Shown here: positions 61,285 to 64,000 of the stretch, one piece after another
Layout: each line of letters starts with the position of its first letter
Position numbering within the stretch: the stretch's first letter is position 1
NCBI RefSeq assembly: GCF_000250635.1
Contig: NC_016940.1
Coordinates: forward strand, 1 to 64,000
Direction of reading: 5' to 3'
Origin: Saprospira grandis str. Lewin
Lineage (GTDB): Bacteria > Bacteroidota > Bacteroidia > Chitinophagales > Saprospiraceae
DNA: 64,000 nt
Notes under the pieces: generated by a model
Told to the model about the DNA's origin: nothing
Seen by the model: only the letters and a program-made list of their open reading frames with translations
The model's database searches: none
Translations under genes and position numbers: made by a program

Positions 61285-63699
61285 ATGTCAAAAAAAGAAA
61301 ACGATTTGAGTCCAGAGGAAGAAATGGAAATTTTGCCCTTTTTTAGTGTAGACGAGCAAGAGGAGCGTTTGATGCAAGAAGAGGAATATAGTTATGACCT
61401 TCCTGTTTTGGCATTGAAGAACACCGTTTTGTTTCCGGGAGTAGTCATTCCTGTGACGGTGGGCCGCGAGCGGTCTATAGCGGCGGTACAAGATGCCTAT
61501 GCAGATGGTAAGCATATTTTGGTTTTTGCCCAGAAAGATATGGAGGTCGATGAGCCAAAATTGAAAGATTTGCATACCTTGGGCGTGGTGGCTAAAATTC
61601 TTCGTCTCATCAAAATGCCCGATGATAGTTATACGGCTATTTTGCAGGGTCGTCGACGGACGGGCAGAGAGCGCAAAGCGCTGCAGACCCTTCCGTTTTT
61701 GCGGGCCGAGCCTATTTTGTTGGTTGATGAGTGGCCTAAGAAGAAAGAGCAAATTGAGTTTGAGGCGACCTTACAATCTATACGAGAGAAAAGTGAGGCC
61801 CTAATAGATATTAGTCCGCAAATTCCTTCAGATGCGGTACAGCTGCTGCATAAAATCCAGAATTCTGGTTTTTTGGTCAATTTTGTGGCCACCAATATGC
61901 AGGTGAGCGTGAGTGCCAAACAAGAGCTACTCAATGAGAGTAAGCTGCTCAAGCGGGCCAAAATCTTGTTGGATCAATTGAGTATTCAGTTGCACATTAC
62001 CGAGATTCGGGCCGAATTGGAGGAAAAAGTGCGGGAAGAGATGGAGAAGCAGCAGCGGGATTACATCCTCAACCAGCAGATGAAGTTGATTCAGGATGAG
62101 CTGGGCGAAAATCCGCAGAGCCAAGAAGTGGACCGTTTGCGGGCCAAGGCAGCGGATAAAGACTGGTCGGAAGCGGTGCAAGAAAAATTTGATCGGGAAC
62201 TTCGTCGATTGGAGCGCACCAACCCCATGGCGCCAGACTACTCTTTGACGCTCAACTACTTAGAAACCTTGGTCGATTTACCTTGGAATGAGTTTAGCCA
62301 AGATAATTTTGATTTGAACAAGGCCGAAAAGATTTTGGACCAGGACCATTATGGTTTGGACAAGGTCAAGGATCGGATTTTGGAATATTTGGCAGTTTTG
62401 GAATTGCGCCAAGACATGAAAGCGCCAATTATTTGCCTCTTGGGCCCTCCCGGTGTGGGAAAAACCTCTTTGGGGCGTTCGGTGGCTTCGGCTCTCAATC
62501 GAGAATACATTCGGATGTCGCTAGGTGGCCTACATGATGAGTCCGAATTGCGGGGGCACCGTAAAACCTATATTGGGGCCATGCCGGGTCGCATCATTCA
62601 ATCTTTGAAAAAAGCGGGGAGCTCTAATCCCGTTTTCATTTTGGATGAGATCGATAAAATGGGCCGTGGACAAAGAGGCGACCCCTCTTCTGCCCTACTA
62701 GAAATCCTTGATCCCGAGCAAAATAGCAGCTTTTACGACAACTATTTGGAGTTAGATTATGACCTTTCTAAGGTGCTCTTTATTGCTACCTCCAACTCCT
62801 TGAGTTCTATTCAGCCGGCCCTTTTGGACCGTATGGAAATCATTGAGCTATCGGGTTATTCGGTAGAAGAAAAGCTAGAAATTGCCAAGCGCCACTTGAT
62901 TCCCAAGCAGCGCAAAGAGCATGGGCTTTCGGGCAATCAGTTTAGAATTGGGGCCAAAGCCCTACAAACCTTGGTCTCAGATTATACCCAGGAGTCGGGC
63001 GTGCGTAAACTAGAGCGCCAAATTGCTCGTTTGATGCGGATTGCGGCCAAGCAAATTGCTCAGGGCGATAAAAAGCAGGTTCGCTTTAGTACGGCTCAGG
63101 ATGTGGAAGATGCCTTGGGCATTAAAACCACCGTTAAGGATATTTATGAAGAAAAGTTGCCTGCTGGTGTAGCCGTTGGTTTGGCTTGGACCCAAGTGGG
63201 GGGCGAAATTCTCTTTATTGAGGCCAGTTTAAGTCCGGGCAAGGGCAAGCTTCAATTGACGGGGAACTTGGGCGATGTGATGAAAGAATCTGCGGCCTTG
63301 GCCCTTTCTTACCTCAAGAGCCATGCAGAAGAGTTTGGCATTGAGGCCAGCCTTTTTGAGCAAAGAGATGTGCATTTGCACGTTCCTGCCGGGGCTGTGC
63401 CCAAGGATGGACCTTCTGCGGGAATTACTATGCTTTCGGCCCTAGCCTCTGCCTTTAAGGGTAAAGCCTTGCGCTCTCATTTGGCCATGACCGGAGAAAT
63501 TTCTTTGAGAGGTCGCGTGCTTCGAGTAGGCGGCATTAAGGAAAAAATCTTGGCGGCCAAACGGGCTGGAGTCAAAGAATTGATTCTTTGCGAGGACAAC
63601 CGTCCGCATGTTATGGAAGTAAAAGCCGAATATATCAAAGGCCTAGAGTTTCATTATGTCAAGCGCATGGAAGATGTACTCAAAATTGCCTTGCGTTAA
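61285..63699 (+). CDS. lon: ATP-dependent protease Lon
   Basis: This 804-aa cytosolic AAA+ protease degrades damaged and regulatory proteins. It has the N-terminal LAN substrate domain (about 40-240), a coiled linker, Walker A GPPGVGKT (387-394), Walker [11 protein letters not shown] and the C-terminal Ser-Lys protease with Ser711 in KDGPSAG and Lys752 in GGIKEK. The start is the ATG at 61285; an in-frame TTG at 61261 would add eight unlikely residues. The gene is followed by a bidirectional terminator. Confidence 0.97.
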   Translation: MSKKENDLSPEEEMEILPFFSVDEQEERLMQEEEYSYDLPVLALKNTVLFPGVVIPVTVGRERSIAAVQDAYADGKHILVFAQKDMEVDEPKLKDLHTLGVVAKILRLIKMPDDSYTAILQGRRRTGRERKALQTLPFLRAEPILLVDEWPKKKEQIEFEATLQSIREKSEALIDISPQIPSDAVQLLHKIQNSGFLVNFVATNMQVSVSAKQELLNESKLLKRAKILLDQLSIQLHITEIRAELEEKVREEMEKQQRDYILNQQMKLIQDELGENPQSQEVDRLRAKAADKDWSEAVQEKFDRELRRLERTNPMAPDYSLTLNYLETLVDLPWNEFSQDNFDLNKAEKILDQDHYGLDKVKDRILEYLAVLELRQDMKAPIICLLGPPGVGKTSLGRSVASALNREYIRMSLGGLHDESELRGHRKTYIGAMPGRIIQSLKKAGSSNPVFILDEIDKMGRGQRGDPSSALLEILDPEQNSSFYDNYLELDYDLSKVLFIATSNSLSSIQPALLDRMEIIELSGYSVEEKLEIAKRHLIPKQRKEHGLSGNQFRIGAKALQTLVSDYTQESGVRKLERQIARLMRIAAKQIAQGDKKQVRFSTAQDVEDALGIKTTVKDIYEEKLPAGVAVGLAWTQVGGEILFIEASLSPGKGKLQLTGNLGDVMKESAALALSYLKSHAEEFGIEASLFEQRDVHLHVPAGAVPKDGPSAGITMLSALASAFKGKALRSHLAMTGEISLRGRVLRVGGIKEKILAAKRAGVKELILCEDNRPHVMEVKAEYIKGLEFHYVKRMEDVLKIALR

Positions 63700-63721
63700 T
63701 TTTCGCGCAGCGCTATACACA

Positions 63722-63752
63722 AAAAAAGCAGCTCTTAGGAGCTGCTTTTTTT
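63722..63752. terminator. Bidirectional terminator after lon
   Basis: The stem AAAGCAGCTC/GAGCTGCTTT has an A-run before it and a T-run after it, between converging genes. Confidence 0.85.
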
Positions 63753-63759
63753 GTGCTTA

Positions 63760-64000
63760 TTAGCCTTTTATCTTCACTATTTTTCGCTCTGATCGCTTGA
63801 GGCGGAGCTTAATTTTTGCTTTTTTCACTGGGCTTTGATCAACGGCCTTGCTACTGCCTTTGGCTTGTAGCAGCTGGCCCAAATCTCCGCTCCAGATGGG
63901 AATGCGAAGAGGATTTTCGCCTGTTTTTTCTTCCAGATAAATTTGAATTCGGTCCTCTCTATGGGCCCGCAAAGAGCGTTTAAACTGTTCTTTTACGGTT
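63760..64000 (-). CDS. C-terminal end of an unidentified protein (cut by window edge)
   Basis: An open minus-strand frame of 79 codons plus stop runs off the right edge. The visible end is basic (KKAKIKLRLKRSERKIVKIKG). Family cannot be told from this fragment. Confidence 0.5.
   Translation of the reverse strand, partial: TVKEQFKRSLRAHREDRIQIYLEEKTGENPLRIPIWSGDLGQLLQAKGSSKAVDQSPVKKAKIKLRLKRSERKIVKIKG

Noticed and set aside
1-64000. tRNA or rRNA genes
   Set aside because: TTCGA-containing stretches were checked and belong to class III element modules (TTCGACGACC); no cloverleaf was found.
1-64000. Over-representation of GGCC/GGCCAA as an iterated signal
   Set aside because: In genes it is largely explained by preferred codons (TTG GCC, GGC CAA), and a proper count against a codon-shuffled model could not be run.

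Overview
The window looks like chromosomal DNA of a marine, gliding Bacteroidota of the Saprospiraceae, probably Saprospira or a close relative. The sequence-based reasons are type IX secretion and gliding-type proteins (a PorP/SprF protein, OmpA-domain proteins, DUF5686 and PorT-like barrels), Bacteroidota -7 boxes (TAnnTTTG), no Shine-Dalgarno motifs ahead of the genes, many lipoproteins, and a strong preference for GGCC/GGCCAAA-rich codons. The genus is inferred from general knowledge and was not tested by search. No tRNA, rRNA, transposase or CRISPR array was seen.

Layout. 0.2-16 kb is housekeeping: dnaA, glyA, a saccharopine dehydrogenase-like enzyme, cinA, a PorE-like envelope protein, a peptide ABC permease, a small AT-rich island of unknown genes (11.2-12.7 kb), an EF-hand protein, an acyl-CoA dehydrogenase and proC. 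16-24 kb holds ion transport (nhaD, trkA-trkH), a class I aldolase and an AT-rich CARF-nuclease gene of the Card1/Can2 type at 18.1 kb. 25-39 kb has a DPP4-type peptidase, bifunctional ftcD, an ABC-2 exporter pair, several envelope proteins and an unusual AAA+ protein. 40-44 kb is an AT-rich accessory island of lipoproteins and small unknown proteins, bounded on one side by a 203-bp direct repeat. 44-53 kb holds a glycosyltransferase, a serine hydrolase, glpK, a TPR lipoprotein, a PorP/SprF protein and an OmpA protein. 54-57.4 kb is a tandem triplication of a PorT-like beta-barrel gene, followed by a DUF5686 transporter-like gene. 60.2-60.75 kb is a 501-bp array of 21-bp units. The window closes with lon and the end of an unidentified gene.

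The most striking content is not protein-coding. About 27 copies of a GC-rich, roughly 150-bp, modular and hairpin-rich element lie in the intergenic regions, in both orientations, about one every 2.4 kb. The copies share short conserved blocks separated by stems whose sequence differs from copy to copy while staying self-complementary. One edge is always TTTTGGGG (or CCCCAAAA), and in several places this edge is continuous with the T-tract of a neighbouring gene's terminator. Element halves also form the joints of the barrel-gene triplication, so these elements appear to be involved in genome rearrangement. A second family of 18-24-bp palindromes occurs in clusters beside them. No mobilising enzyme is visible in the window.
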